Assembly: GCF_005502435.1 (NCBI RefSeq)
Contig: NZ_SCOU01000001.1
Span: 62,001-126,000, forward strand
Direction of reading: 5' to 3'
DNA: 64,000 nucleotides
From: Methylobacillus flagellatus
GTDB taxonomy: Bacteria > Pseudomonadota > Gammaproteobacteria > Burkholderiales > Methylophilaceae
Part shown: in pieces, positions 16,631 to 25,884 of the stretch
Layout: each line of letters starts with the position of its first letter
Position numbering within the stretch: the first letter of the stretch is position 1
Notes under the pieces: model-generated
Databases searched by the model: none
What the model was told of the DNA's origin: nothing
Seen by the model: the letters and a program-made list of their open reading frames with translations, nothing else
Program-made: the position numbers and the translations under genes

Positions 16631-16656
16631 GAAGGGCCTGGAGACAGGCCCTTCTT
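16631..16656 (+). terminator. terminator of the PepSY gene
   Basis: GAAGGGCCTG, loop GAGA, CAGGCCCTTC is a perfect 10-bp stem with a GNRA-type loop, followed by a short TTCTTG tract. It lies 52 bases after the PepSY stop. Confidence 0.65.
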
Positions 16657-16818
16657 GCATGAGGACAGGCCGTAATGGCTTTTGTGTAATGGACTATTCG
16701 ATAGAAAGGTAAGCCCACGATTTTCAGTTGGGTTCGAAAGCGGGGTCGTTCGGCTATGGTCTGCTTACAAGCTTGGAGATGCCATGGGCGACGGACATGC
16801 GCTCGCTTGGTCAAAAAC

Positions 16819-16850
16819 AAAAAAGCCCGCACATAGGTGCAGGCTTTTTA
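16819..16850. terminator. bidirectional terminator, serves the RTX gene
   Basis: AAAAAGCCCGCAC, loop ATAG, GTGCAGGCTTTTT forms a stem with one mismatch, flanked by A-tracts and T-tracts on both strands. It lies 26 bases after the RTX stop on the minus strand and can also stop read-through from the PepSY gene. Confidence 0.8.
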
Positions 16851-16875
16851 CTTAGCCAGTTGAGGCTATAAAAGT

Positions 16876-17835
16876 TTACACAATCACAAAATCAGTAGCA
16901 GTCAGTGAAGCATTCATACCAACGATGGCAATAGCGACCGCATCTGTGCCCCCAGCCCCATCGGCATCATATAGAACGCTGCCTGAGGCCTCGTCGAATA
17001 AGATACGCTGTTCTGCATTAGTCGCACTAGAGCCAAAGCCGAATGCACTTTCATCCAGCGTGCCGGCTTCGTTACTGATCAGACCTGTGAACACCAGGGT
17101 GTCGATGCTGATCATGTCCTCGCCAGTAGTGAAATCCTCGAGCTCGTCCACACCAGACAGACTGTTCAGAACAAAAATATCAGCACCGTTGCCTCCGTCC
17201 AGCTCATCTGAGCCTGCACCGCCAATCAGAACATCGTTGCCATTGCCGCCGGAGAGTTCATCATCTGCACCACCACCAACGATCTGATTGTCCAGATGAT
17301 TGCCGCTACCGGAGAATTTGTTGCTGCCGGTGTATTCCAGATTCTCGACATTGCTATCCAGCGTGTATTTTTTGATGGTGGTGAGCACAGTGTCGATTCC
17401 GCTATTGCCGACCTCACTGACACGGTCCGGCTTTTGGCTGACGATATACACGTCATCTCCATCGCCACCCCGCATCTCATCTCCACCCAGGCCACCATCT
17501 AGCTGGTCATCACCTAGACCGCCCAGCAGAAGATCTTTGCCATTTCCGCCTTGCAGCTCATCGTTACCGTCGCCACCGTCAAGCTCGTCTTTGCCGTTGT
17601 CGCCTGCCATTAGGTCGTCACCCAATCCTCCGAGTAGCACGTCTTTGCCGTTGCCGCCATTGACCACATCGCTACCGTCACCGCCATCCAGGGTGTCATT
17701 GCCGTTATTACCGTTGATGGCATCATTGCCAAGGCCACCAAATATGATCTCGCCACGGTTGCCGCCGTTCAATTGATCATCTGCGTCAGTACCACTGATG
17801 GTCTCTACAGGTTTACCTTTTTTCATCTGTGACAT
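16876..17835 (-). CDS. RTX-type calcium-binding repeat protein
   Basis: 319 residues with no N-terminal signal peptide. Residues ~15-140 and ~185-225 hold rows of nonapeptide repeats of GGxGxDxLx type (GGNGNDVLI, GGLGDDLMA, GGDGNDELQ) that form calcium-binding beta rolls. A spacer with YTLDSNVENLEYTGSN separates the two blocks. The C-terminal ~90 residues (VDELEDFTTGEDMISIDTLVF and the hydrophobic end TATDFVIV) look like a type I secretion signal. No T1SS genes are present in the window. AGAGGAG precedes the ATG. The gene follows the glycine-zipper gene across an internal terminator, so it probably depends partly on read-through from the BON operon. Confidence 0.85.
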   Translation of the reverse strand: MSQMKKGKPVETISGTDADDQLNGGNRGEIIFGGLGNDAINGNNGNDTLDGGDGSDVVNGGNGKDVLLGGLGDDLMAGDNGKDELDGGDGNDELQGGNGKDLLLGGLGDDQLDGGLGGDEMRGGDGDDVYIVSQKPDRVSEVGNSGIDTVLTTIKKYTLDSNVENLEYTGSNKFSGSGNHLDNQIVGGGADDELSGGNGNDVLIGGAGSDELDGGNGADIFVLNSLSGVDELEDFTTGEDMISIDTLVFTGLISNEAGTLDESAFGFGSSATNAEQRILFDEASGSVLYDADGAGGTDAVAIAIVGMNASLTATDFVIV

Positions 17836-17872
17836 GATGACTCCTCTGTGAAATGAACAAACACTTAGTTAT

Positions 17873-17913
17873 AAAAAAAAGGCGGGCCTTCCGGGGTTGG
17901 AATAAGGCCCGCC
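17873..17913 (-). terminator. terminator between the glycine-zipper gene and the RTX gene
   Basis: On the minus strand GGCGGGCCTT and AAGGCCCGCC form a 10-bp perfect stem with a 13-base loop, followed by eight T residues. It lies between the 188-residue glycine-zipper gene and the RTX gene, only 37 bases before the RTX ATG. Confidence 0.88.
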
Positions 17914-17978
17914 AGGGGGGAGGAACTCAGGAGATGCCTCGAAACTGGTTTGGCGATAAGCCCCTTTAACAGGGCCGC

Positions 17979-18545
17979 TTATGCACTGGTGATCTTTCCA
18001 CTTTGCAGCTTGACGGCATCGCCGACGGATAAGCCGGCTGCAGAATACTGGGTGACGGTGCGTTGGCTACCGTCCTGCATGCGCAGGTCGATCTGATAGA
18101 CCGTGGTGGAATTCATTTTCTTTTCAATGGTGTGGCCTGCATACGCGCCACCACCCAGACCCAGCACGGTCATGATCTTTTTGCCGCTACCGCCACCGAT
18201 CTGGTTGCCGATGACACCACCGGCAACGCCGCCTGCGATGGCACCCAGGCCACTGCCGTCACCTTCTTGCTGCACGGTGCGGATCGCGGTGATGGTGCCA
18301 CAGCTAGGGCAGACATCAGTGGCTGGCTCACTTTCGGAGACAGGCACGGCAGCGCTGTTGCGAGTATCGTGGGCGTTTTCCGTATTCTGGTCAGCGTTCT
18401 CATTCAGCGCCTGTTCCGCGCTGTCTGAATGTGCGAACGGGATCAGGCCCGAGATCGCCGCGCTACCCAGCAGGCTGAAGATGGTGAGCGCAACGGCGGC
18501 GACCAGCACCATGGGGTGGGTTTTACGTAAGCTGTTCATGCTCAT
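17979..18545 (-). CDS. glycine-zipper 2TM-domain envelope protein
   Basis: 188 residues. One N-terminal membrane/signal segment (MVLVAAVALTIFSLLGSAAI) is followed by an acidic Ala/Asn/Glu-rich linker, a CPSCG pair, then a glycine-zipper block GLGAIAGGVAGGVIGNQIGG and VLGLGGGAYAGHTIE. The C-terminus carries VYQIDLRMQDGSQRTVTQY, typical of SlyB/17-kDa-antigen type (Rick_17kDa_Anti) proteins. AGGAG is eight bases before the ATG. Third gene of the operon behind the sigma-54 promoter at 19543. Role in envelope integrity is inferred. Confidence 0.8.
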   Translation of the reverse strand: MSMNSLRKTHPMVLVAAVALTIFSLLGSAAISGLIPFAHSDSAEQALNENADQNTENAHDTRNSAAVPVSESEPATDVCPSCGTITAIRTVQQEGDGSGLGAIAGGVAGGVIGNQIGGGSGKKIMTVLGLGGGAYAGHTIEKKMNSTTVYQIDLRMQDGSQRTVTQYSAAGLSVGDAVKLQSGKITSA

Positions 18546-18565
18546 GATGAAGACTCCTGGTCTTT

Positions 18566-18961
18566 TTAGCGGTAATGACGATGATGGTAGTCATGGTGGT
18601 GGTGCTTATGTGGCTTGCCATGACCGCGCCAGCCCGGATGACGATAGCCCGGATGACGATAGCGTGGCGCCTCGTAGTAGTAATGATGGCTGCTGCGGTA
18701 CACGGGGCCATAGCCTGGCCCGTAATGGATGCGGCTAGGGCCTGTGATGGCCACGCCAGTGGCAGCACCGATGGCACCACCGATGATGGCGCCATCACGA
18801 CCACCTACGGCAGAGCCGATGGCAGCACCAGCACCACCGCCGATGGCGCCACCGACCACTGCATCACCACCGTAGTAGCGATCGTGGGCGGCGGCCTGCA
18901 CACTCATTCCCATCCACAATGCAGCCAGTGCCATGCTGCAGATCGATTTGAGAGGCAGCAT
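18566..18961 (-). CDS. YMGG-like glycine-zipper protein with His/Tyr-rich tail
   Basis: 131 residues. A signal peptide (MALAALWMGMSVQAAA, cut near AHD) precedes a glycine-zipper stretch (GGAIGGGAGAAIGSAVGG, IIGGAIGAATGVAITG). The last ~45 residues are basic and packed with His, Tyr, Arg and Pro, ending HKHHHHDYHHRHYR, which suggests metal binding or polyanion contact at the surface. It begins 5 bases after the BON gene stop and is followed at 20 bases by the next glycine-zipper gene. Exact function unknown. Confidence 0.75.
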   Translation of the reverse strand: MLPLKSICSMALAALWMGMSVQAAAHDRYYGGDAVVGGAIGGGAGAAIGSAVGGRDGAIIGGAIGAATGVAITGPSRIHYGPGYGPVYRSSHHYYYEAPRYRHPGYRHPGWRGHGKPHKHHHHDYHHRHYR

Positions 18962-18966
18962 GGTGA

Positions 18967-19512
18967 TTAGCCCTTCACGACCAGTGCGTTCTTGACCGAG
19001 GTCACACCGGCGACACTGGCTGCGATCTCGCCAGCACGTTTGGCCTGGTCACCACTCTTGACGAAACCACTCAGGATCACCTGACCCTTGAAGGTCTCCA
19101 CGCTGATGTTCAGACCTTGCATGCCATTGGCGCGCAGCAATTCGGTCTTGACCTTGGCGGTCACCGTGCTGTCATCCAGATAGAGTTCGACGCGCTTTTG
19201 CTGCACGGCACTCTTGTAGGTGGTGTATTCCTCGGCGATCAGCACGCCATCCTTGTTGCTATCAGCCTGGTCGAATTGACCAACCAGATCCTTGTCCTTG
19301 GCAGACTCTTGACGGGAGAGCTTTTCGTTTTGATCACTATCCAGCTTGTTGAACTCGCTGATCAGTGGGGCCTGGTTCATATCGTCTTCGGTACCTACGG
19401 CGTGAGCCTGCAGGCTGCTGAACGAAAAGGCCAGCAGGGTAGCAGCGCCAACCATGCGGTAGTTGAAAGGCTTTTTGCTGGTATTCAGTTGCGTAGCATT
19501 GAACGTTTGCAT
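18967..19512 (-). CDS. BON-domain protein with two EF-hands
   Basis: 181 residues. The N-terminal export signal (MVGAATLLAFSFSSLQAHAV) is followed by two calcium-binding loops, DSDQNEKLSRQE and DSNKDGVLIAEE, each with D at positions 1 and 3 and E at 12. The C-terminal half is a BON domain: DDSTVTAKVKTELLRANGM, ISVETFKGQVILSGFV, GVTSVKNALVV. BON domains bind membranes in periplasmic proteins such as OsmY. This is the first gene of the sigma-54-dependent operon, 25 bases after the predicted transcription start. Confidence 0.85.
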   Translation of the reverse strand: MQTFNATQLNTSKKPFNYRMVGAATLLAFSFSSLQAHAVGTEDDMNQAPLISEFNKLDSDQNEKLSRQESAKDKDLVGQFDQADSNKDGVLIAEEYTTYKSAVQQKRVELYLDDSTVTAKVKTELLRANGMQGLNISVETFKGQVILSGFVKSGDQAKRAGEIAASVAGVTSVKNALVVKG

Positions 19513-19542
19513 GTGTTTCTCCTTGGTGAGTATTGCACTAGG

Positions 19543-19564
19543 AGTATTGCAAGCGCTGTGCCAA
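19543..19564 (-). promoter_or_regulatory. sigma-54 promoter of the BON/glycine-zipper operon
   Basis: The minus strand reads TTGGCACAGCGCTTGCA, a near-perfect RpoN site (GG at -24, GC at -12) with a predicted start near 19537. The 22 bases are identical to the pilin promoter at 15618-15639. Two GlrR-type palindromes lie about 100 and 165 bases upstream. Confidence 0.88.
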
Positions 19565-19623
19565 CTTGAATTTATTGAATTAAATCAATTATTTATACTA
19601 ATTTTTGAGTTTTTGGCGCTGAC

Positions 19624-19651
19624 AATACTGTCGCTGATTGGCGACAGTATT
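19624..19651. promoter_or_regulatory. GlrR-type enhancer site 1 (TGTC-N10-GACA)
   Basis: Perfect 11-base arms AATACTGTCGC and GCGACAGTATT flank a 6-base centre; the core TGTCGCTGATTGGCGACA fits TGTC-N10-GACA, the published E. coli GlrR (YfhA) site pattern. Centre is about -100 relative to the predicted sigma-54 start, a normal position for an activator site. It could also fold as a hairpin after glrR, but there is no T-tract on either strand. Confidence 0.75.
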
Positions 19652-19693
19652 CGGGAGGTGATGTTTAAGCTACTGATTTTAGTGGAAAAATAT

Positions 19694-19711
19694 TGTCGCT
19701 ATGCGGCGACA
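19694..19711. promoter_or_regulatory. GlrR-type enhancer site 2 (TGTC-N10-GACA)
   Basis: TGTCGCTATGCGGCGACA is a second match to TGTC-N10-GACA with perfect 6-base arms, centred 65 bases (about six helical turns) from site 1 and about -165 from the predicted start. It lies 25 bases after the 3' end of glrR. Confidence 0.75.
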
Positions 19712-19735
19712 CCGGGCTGGAAGGCAGGCCAGGCT

Positions 19736-21109
<1,374 letters not shown>

Positions 21110-21122
21110 GTTGGCTTGCCCG

Positions 21123-21593
21123 TTACTTGCTGCGGTCGCGTTTGATCATGGTGTTGTCGATCTCGCGCAGTTCATTGAGTTTTTGTTGCAGGCCATCCGC
21201 ACGCGTGAGTAGACGCTCGCGCTCGGCCAGATGGTCGCGCAGCAGGCTGAGCAAGGTGCGAGGGGCGATATGCAGATTGCGCGCCAGCAGCTCGTTGATC
21301 ATGGGCGCGGCTTTGGCTGGGTCGCGCAGCGCACTGTTGGGCATGCCGTAGATCAGGGCGATCTTGATGCTGCTGCGGATGTCACCCTTGTGGGTTTGCA
21401 GTTCAGCCAGCTCGCGTTTTTGTGCTTCGGCGCCTTGACGGCCTACGTTGTCTGCATAAGCCAGCCAGTAGCGGTCCACATTGTCGCGGAATAAGGCTTC
21501 GGTGATGCCATCACTACTATGGCTGCCATTCGGCATGGAGGCGCAGGCGCTGACCAGCACGGACAACAGGCAGATGCAGGCGAATCGAATCAA
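21123..21593 (-). CDS. qseG: QseG/YfhG-like outer-membrane lipoprotein
   Basis: 156 residues with a lipoprotein signal (MIRFACICLLSVLVSAC, lipobox LVSAC). The mature part is helical, ending in a coiled-coil-like stretch (RDHLAERERLLTRADGLQQK). It sits between a sensor kinase (ATGA overlap at 21590-21593) and the sigma-54 activator, the position of qseG (yfhG) in enterobacteria, where the lipoprotein contacts the kinase GlrK/QseE. Assignment is by gene order and size more than by sequence motif. Confidence 0.72.
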   Translation of the reverse strand: MIRFACICLLSVLVSACASMPNGSHSSDGITEALFRDNVDRYWLAYADNVGRQGAEAQKRELAELQTHKGDIRSSIKIALIYGMPNSALRDPAKAAPMINELLARNLHIAPRTLLSLLRDHLAERERLLTRADGLQQKLNELREIDNTMIKRDRSK

Positions 21594-23032
21594 GACAGGC
21601 TCGCTTTCAAAGGGAGTGTGATTTGGAAATGGGCGCCGTGTGCGCTGTCCAGCAAACCGATGCTACCACCATGCGCAGTGACGTATTCCTTGGCGATGGA
21701 AAGCCCGAGACCGGTGCCGCTGATGATGCTTTGTTCCGGGCCTTTGCCGCGATAAAAGGGATCGAACAGGTGTGGACGGTCCACCTCCGTGACGCCAGGG
21801 CCGCTATCGATCACATCGATCTGCATCTGCTCATCGTGCTGCTGTATGCGCACTTCGACGGTGCCCTCCGCCGGGGTGAATTTGATCGCATTCGACAGCA
21901 GGTTGTCCAGCGCGCTGCGTAACTGTTCGGCGTCGCCTTCCAGTACATGCGCTGCGCTGGCGGCAGGGTGCTGTACCGTGATGTGTTTGTGCTGCAGGGT
22001 GAGGGCGTAGTCCGGCAGGATGTCTGCGACCAGTTGCGCCAGATTCACCGGGCTGAACTGCATCTGCGGTTTGTGGAACTGCACGGCGGTGAAGCGTAGC
22101 AGGCTCTCTATCATGCGCTGCAGGCGCAGGCTGTTGTCACGCAGTATCTCGGCGATCTCGCGTTGTTGCGGGGTCAGGCTACCCGCGACTTCTTCACTGA
22201 GCAGCTCGCTGCCTTCGCGGATCGCGGTGAGCGGAGTCTTCAGTTCGTGCGAGACATGACGCAGAAAACGCTGCTTCTGCGCTTCCAGCGACTGCAGTTG
22301 TACACGCAACCAGTCCAGACGCTCACCCAGGGTGCGCAGATCGCCGGGCCCGTCGATGCTGATGGGTTGATGGTATTGCCCCTCGCCTAGGCGGCGGATC
22401 GCCGCGTCCATGCGGCGTATCGGCTGGGCGACCAGAAAGGTGATGGTCAATGCCACCAGGATGGCCACTGGCAACAGTGTCAGGCTCTGCCATAACATCA
22501 TGCGCTGGGTCTCGGCCGCCGTTTCTGCCAGCCTGGCTGCCGCGCGGTCTGTGAGCAGGCTGTTACCCTGCAGTATGCGTTGTGCATGATCGGCCATGCT
22601 GACAAAGTCGGCGATGATGGTTGGGTCCGGCTCTCCCTCTTGGTGAGGCACACGGATGCGCTGCTGCATGGTGCTTTCCAGCTTGCGCAGCGCTGCCAGC
22701 GTGGTGCGTTGTTGTTGATCCAGCGGTAGCGCTTCCAGCTCCTGCCCGGCAGCGAGGAATTGAGCGCGGGATGCCTGATAATGATCGAGCAGGCTACGGT
22801 CATGCAGCACGAAATATTGCCGTGCGCTGCGTTCCATCTGGTTGAGTTGTTCCACCAGCAGGCGGCTGGCGCGTGTGGCTTGCACCGCCTGTGCCACGGT
22901 GCTGCGGCTTTGCTCGGCAAGGCGGTCCAGGTACAGGCTGGCGTTGGCGAATGCCAGCAGCAAGGGCAGCATGGCCAGCGCAAAGCCCAGCAACAGCAGG
23001 CGCAGAAATGAGCGTGGGTAATGTATCTTCAA
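21590..23032 (-). CDS. glrK: sensor histidine kinase (GlrK/QseE-like)
   Basis: 480 residues. TM1 ~10-30 (FLRLLLLGFALAMLPLLLAF), a ~140-residue periplasmic helical sensor region, TM2 ~180-200 (SLTLLPVAILVALTITFLVA), then HAMP. The phosphoacceptor box is RHVSHELKTPLTAIREGSEL, very close to GlrK. The ATPase domain shows DNLLSNAIKFTP (N box), DSGPGVTE (G1) and GTGLGLSIAKEY (G2). First gene of the kinase-lipoprotein-regulator operon, divergent from folA with 47 bases between them. Confidence 0.88.
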   Translation of the reverse strand: MKIHYPRSFLRLLLLGFALAMLPLLLAFANASLYLDRLAEQSRSTVAQAVQATRASRLLVEQLNQMERSARQYFVLHDRSLLDHYQASRAQFLAAGQELEALPLDQQQRTTLAALRKLESTMQQRIRVPHQEGEPDPTIIADFVSMADHAQRILQGNSLLTDRAAARLAETAAETQRMMLWQSLTLLPVAILVALTITFLVAQPIRRMDAAIRRLGEGQYHQPISIDGPGDLRTLGERLDWLRVQLQSLEAQKQRFLRHVSHELKTPLTAIREGSELLSEEVAGSLTPQQREIAEILRDNSLRLQRMIESLLRFTAVQFHKPQMQFSPVNLAQLVADILPDYALTLQHKHITVQHPAASAAHVLEGDAEQLRSALDNLLSNAIKFTPAEGTVEVRIQQHDEQMQIDVIDSGPGVTEVDRPHLFDPFYRGKGPEQSIISGTGLGLSIAKEYVTAHGGSIGLLDSAHGAHFQITLPLKASLS

Positions 23033-23079
23033 ACTAGAGCACCCTGATGAGGTGGGTATTCACAAGTATAATCAGGCGT

Positions 23080-23562
23080 ATGTCCAAACGTTCTCTTATT
23101 GTCGCCATGGCGCGAAATCGTGTGATCGGGGTAGAAAATCGTCTGCCCTGGCACCTTCCTGAAGATCTCAAGCGGTTCCGGGCGCTGACCACGGGCCATC
23201 ATATCATCATGGGTCGCAAAACCTACGAGTCGCTGAACCGGCTATTGCCGGACCGCACCACGGTGATCGTGACGCGCAATCCGGATTATCAGGTGCCAGG
23301 TGCGCTGGTGGTGGGCTCGTTGGCAGAGGCGCTGGCGGTCAGTGCCGCCGATGACGAGGCCTTCGTGATCGGCGGTGCGCAGCTCTATGCAGAAGCGCTG
23401 GAAAACGTGGATCGTATCTATCTGACCGAGCTGGAAGCCGACTATGCGGGTGATACCTGGCTGCCCGAATTCGATGCGGACTGCTGGCAGGAAACGCAGC
23501 GCGAAGCCCATGTCAGTGCGCAGGGCATCCGGTTCAGCTATGTGACGCTGGAGCGGCGTTAA
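23080..23562 (+). CDS. folA: dihydrofolate reductase
   Basis: 160 residues. Reduces dihydrofolate to tetrahydrofolate with NADPH. Visible motifs: SLIVAMARNRVIGVENRLPWHLPEDLK in part (substrate-site W and the acidic residue in LPEDLKRFR), TGHHIIMGRKTYES (NADPH binding), and FVIGGAQLYAEAL. A longer frame opens at 23047 but would put twelve extra residues before the conserved start and run into the divergent kinase promoter; the ATG at 23080 is the family start. Single gene followed by a strong terminator. Confidence 0.95.
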   Translation: MSKRSLIVAMARNRVIGVENRLPWHLPEDLKRFRALTTGHHIIMGRKTYESLNRLLPDRTTVIVTRNPDYQVPGALVVGSLAEALAVSAADDEAFVIGGAQLYAEALENVDRIYLTELEADYAGDTWLPEFDADCWQETQREAHVSAQGIRFSYVTLERR

Positions 23563-23590
23563 GCGCGCCTTCTAGCCTGGTTCTCGATAT

Positions 23591-23624
23591 AAAAAACGCA
23601 GCGTTTTGGCGCTGCGTTTTTCTT
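23591..23624. terminator. bidirectional terminator between folA and the amino-acid decarboxylase gene
   Basis: AAAAAACGCAGCG, loop around TTTTGG, CGCTGCGTTTTTC: GC-rich stem with A-tract and T-tract on the two sides, so it can stop both the plus-strand folA and the minus-strand decarboxylase gene. Confidence 0.85.
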
Positions 23625-23643
23625 TTAGGGGCAGAGGGCGGAT

Positions 23644-25884
23644 TTACTGGGCCACGCAGTCCACAAAATAGCAGGACTTGCCGTCTATCACCTGTTTCAC
23701 CAGGCCGTGCACATCGGTTTCGAAGCCAGGGAACTGCTCGTTGAATGAACGCGCGAATTTCAGATAATCCACAATGATGCGGTTGAAACGCTCACCCGGG
23801 ATCAGCAGCGGGATGCCTGGTGGGTAGGGCGTCAGCAGCACGGCGGTGATGCGGCCTTCCAGTTCCTCGATCTGTACGCGGTCGATCTTGCGGTGCGCCA
23901 TGCGTGCGAACGCATCGGTAGGCTTCATCGCCGGGATCATGTCCGACAGGTACATCTCGGTGGTCAGGCGTGCCACGTCATTGGCCTTATAGACCTGGTG
24001 GATCTGCGTACACAGGTCTTTGAGGCCCATGCGCTCATAGCGTGTGTGCTTGGCGACGAATTCCGGCAGCACTTTCCAGAGTGGCTGGTTCTTGTCGTAG
24101 TCATCCTTGAACTGCTGCAAGGCCGCCACCATGGTGTTCCAGCGGCCCTTGGTGATGCCGATGGTGAACATGATGAAGAAGGAATACAGGCCGGTCTTCT
24201 CGACGATAACGCCGTGCTCGGCCAGGTATTTGGTGACGATGGCGGCCGGAATGCCGCACTCGTCCGAGAAATCACCGCCTACATCCAGGCCGGGCGTGAT
24301 GATGGTGGCCTTGATCGGGTCCAGCATGTTGAAGCCGGGGGCTAGATTGCCGAAACCATGCCAGCGCTCGCCGGCCTTCAGCATCCAGGCTTCACGCTCC
24401 TCGATGCCTTCTTCGGACAGGTCGTCCGGGCCCCACACCTTGAACCACCAGTCAGTGCCCCATTCTTCGTCTACCTTGCGCATGGCGCGGCGGAAATCCA
24501 GCGCTTCCATCAGTGACTCTTCCACCAATGCGGTACCGCCCGGCGCTTCCATCATGGCCGCGGCCACATCGCACGAGGCGATGATGGAGTATTGCGGGCT
24601 GGTGGAGGTGTGCATCAGATAAGCTTCGTTGAACACGTCGCGGTCCAGCTGGATGTCTTGCGCATCCTGCACCAGGATCTGCGATGCCTGGCTCAGGCCA
24701 GCCAGCAGTTTGTGCGTGGATTGCGTGGAGAACACCATGGATTCCTTGCAGCGCGGACGGTCAGCACCGATGGCATGGTAGTCGCCGTAGAAGTCATGGA
24801 AGGTGGCGTGCGGCAGCCAGGCTTCATCGAAATGCAGGGTGTCAATCTTGCCGTCCAGCATCTCTTTGATCTCTTCCACGTTGTACAGCACGCCATCGTA
24901 GGTGGATTGGGTGATGGTCAGCACGCGTGGCTTGGCGTTCTTGTCTTCCGCGAACGGGTTGCGGGCGATCTTCTTCTGGATGTTCTCCCAGGCGAACTCC
25001 TCTTTTGGAATAGGCCCGATGATGCCGAAGTGGTTGCGGGTCGGCATCAGGAACACCGGCACGGCGCCGGTCATGATGATGGAGTGCAGTACCGACTTGT
25101 GGCAGTTGCGGTCCACCACCACGATATCGCCGGGCGCGACGGTGGAGTTCCACACGATCTTGTTCGAGGTGGAGGTGCCATTGGTGACAAAGAACAGATG
25201 GTCGCAATTGAAGATGCGTGCGGCATTACGCTCGGAAGCGGCGACCGGGCCGGTATGGTCCAGCAACTGGCCCAGCTCGTCCACGGCATTACATACGTCG
25301 GCACGCAGCATGTTCTCACCGAAGAACTGGTGGAACATCTGCCCGACTGGCGATTTCAGGAAGGCCACGCCACCCGAATGGCCGGGGCAGTGCCAGGAAT
25401 AGGAGCCATCCGCCGCGTAATGGGTCAGTGCCTTGAAGAATGGTGGCGGCAGGCTGTCCAGATAGGTCTTGGCTTCACGGATGATGTAACGCGCCACGAA
25501 CTCCGGCGTGTCTTCATGCATGTGGATGAAGCCATTCAGCTCGCGCAGGATCTCGTTGGGGATGTGGCGTGAAGTACGCGTTTCGCCGTGCAGGAAGATC
25601 GGGATCTCCTCGTTGCGGTAGCGGATCTCGTCCACGAACTTGCGCAGGTTCTCCAGCGCTTCCGGTTTTTCCTCGACGATCTCTTCATCGTCGATGGACA
25701 GGATGAAGGCTGATGCGCGGCTTTGCTGTTGTGCGAAGGAGGTCAGGTCGCCATAGCTGGTGACGCCCAGCACTTCATAACCCTCGACTTCGAGCGCCTT
25801 GGCCAGCACGCGTATGCCCAGACCGGACGAGTTCTCGGAACGGAAATCTTCGTCGATGATGACGACAGGGAAACGGAATTTCAT
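23644..25884 (-). CDS. PLP-dependent lysine/arginine/ornithine decarboxylase
   Basis: 746 residues, the size of the fold-III inducible decarboxylases (LdcC, CadA, AdiA, SpeF). N-terminal wing domain with FPVVIIDEDFRSENSSGLGI; PLP domain with TNGTSTSNKIVW, HFDEAWLPHATFHDFYG and the Schiff-base lysine in STQSTHKLLAGLSQASQILV; C-terminal domain with PYPPGIPLLIPGE. These enzymes make cadaverine, agmatine or putrescine. The substrate cannot be told from the motifs alone. Solitary, with no antiporter gene beside it, which suggests polyamine synthesis rather than acid resistance. A 166-base gap separates it from dcd. Confidence 0.88.
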   Translation of the reverse strand: MKFRFPVVIIDEDFRSENSSGLGIRVLAKALEVEGYEVLGVTSYGDLTSFAQQQSRASAFILSIDDEEIVEEKPEALENLRKFVDEIRYRNEEIPIFLHGETRTSRHIPNEILRELNGFIHMHEDTPEFVARYIIREAKTYLDSLPPPFFKALTHYAADGSYSWHCPGHSGGVAFLKSPVGQMFHQFFGENMLRADVCNAVDELGQLLDHTGPVAASERNAARIFNCDHLFFVTNGTSTSNKIVWNSTVAPGDIVVVDRNCHKSVLHSIIMTGAVPVFLMPTRNHFGIIGPIPKEEFAWENIQKKIARNPFAEDKNAKPRVLTITQSTYDGVLYNVEEIKEMLDGKIDTLHFDEAWLPHATFHDFYGDYHAIGADRPRCKESMVFSTQSTHKLLAGLSQASQILVQDAQDIQLDRDVFNEAYLMHTSTSPQYSIIASCDVAAAMMEAPGGTALVEESLMEALDFRRAMRKVDEEWGTDWWFKVWGPDDLSEEGIEEREAWMLKAGERWHGFGNLAPGFNMLDPIKATIITPGLDVGGDFSDECGIPAAIVTKYLAEHGVIVEKTGLYSFFIMFTIGITKGRWNTMVAALQQFKDDYDKNQPLWKVLPEFVAKHTRYERMGLKDLCTQIHQVYKANDVARLTTEMYLSDMIPAMKPTDAFARMAHRKIDRVQIEELEGRITAVLLTPYPPGIPLLIPGERFNRIIVDYLKFARSFNEQFPGFETDVHGLVKQVIDGKSCYFVDCVAQ

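Noticed and set aside
17300-17776. Long plus-strand open frame rich in Ser/Pro across the RTX gene
   Set aside because: It is the antisense of the repeated GGxGxD codons, which gives low-complexity SLP repeats; no start signal or family match.
17480-17780. Periodic repeats that look CRISPR-like at first glance
   Set aside because: The period is 27 bases and in frame with the RTX nonapeptides; units are diverged and there are no unique spacers or cas genes.
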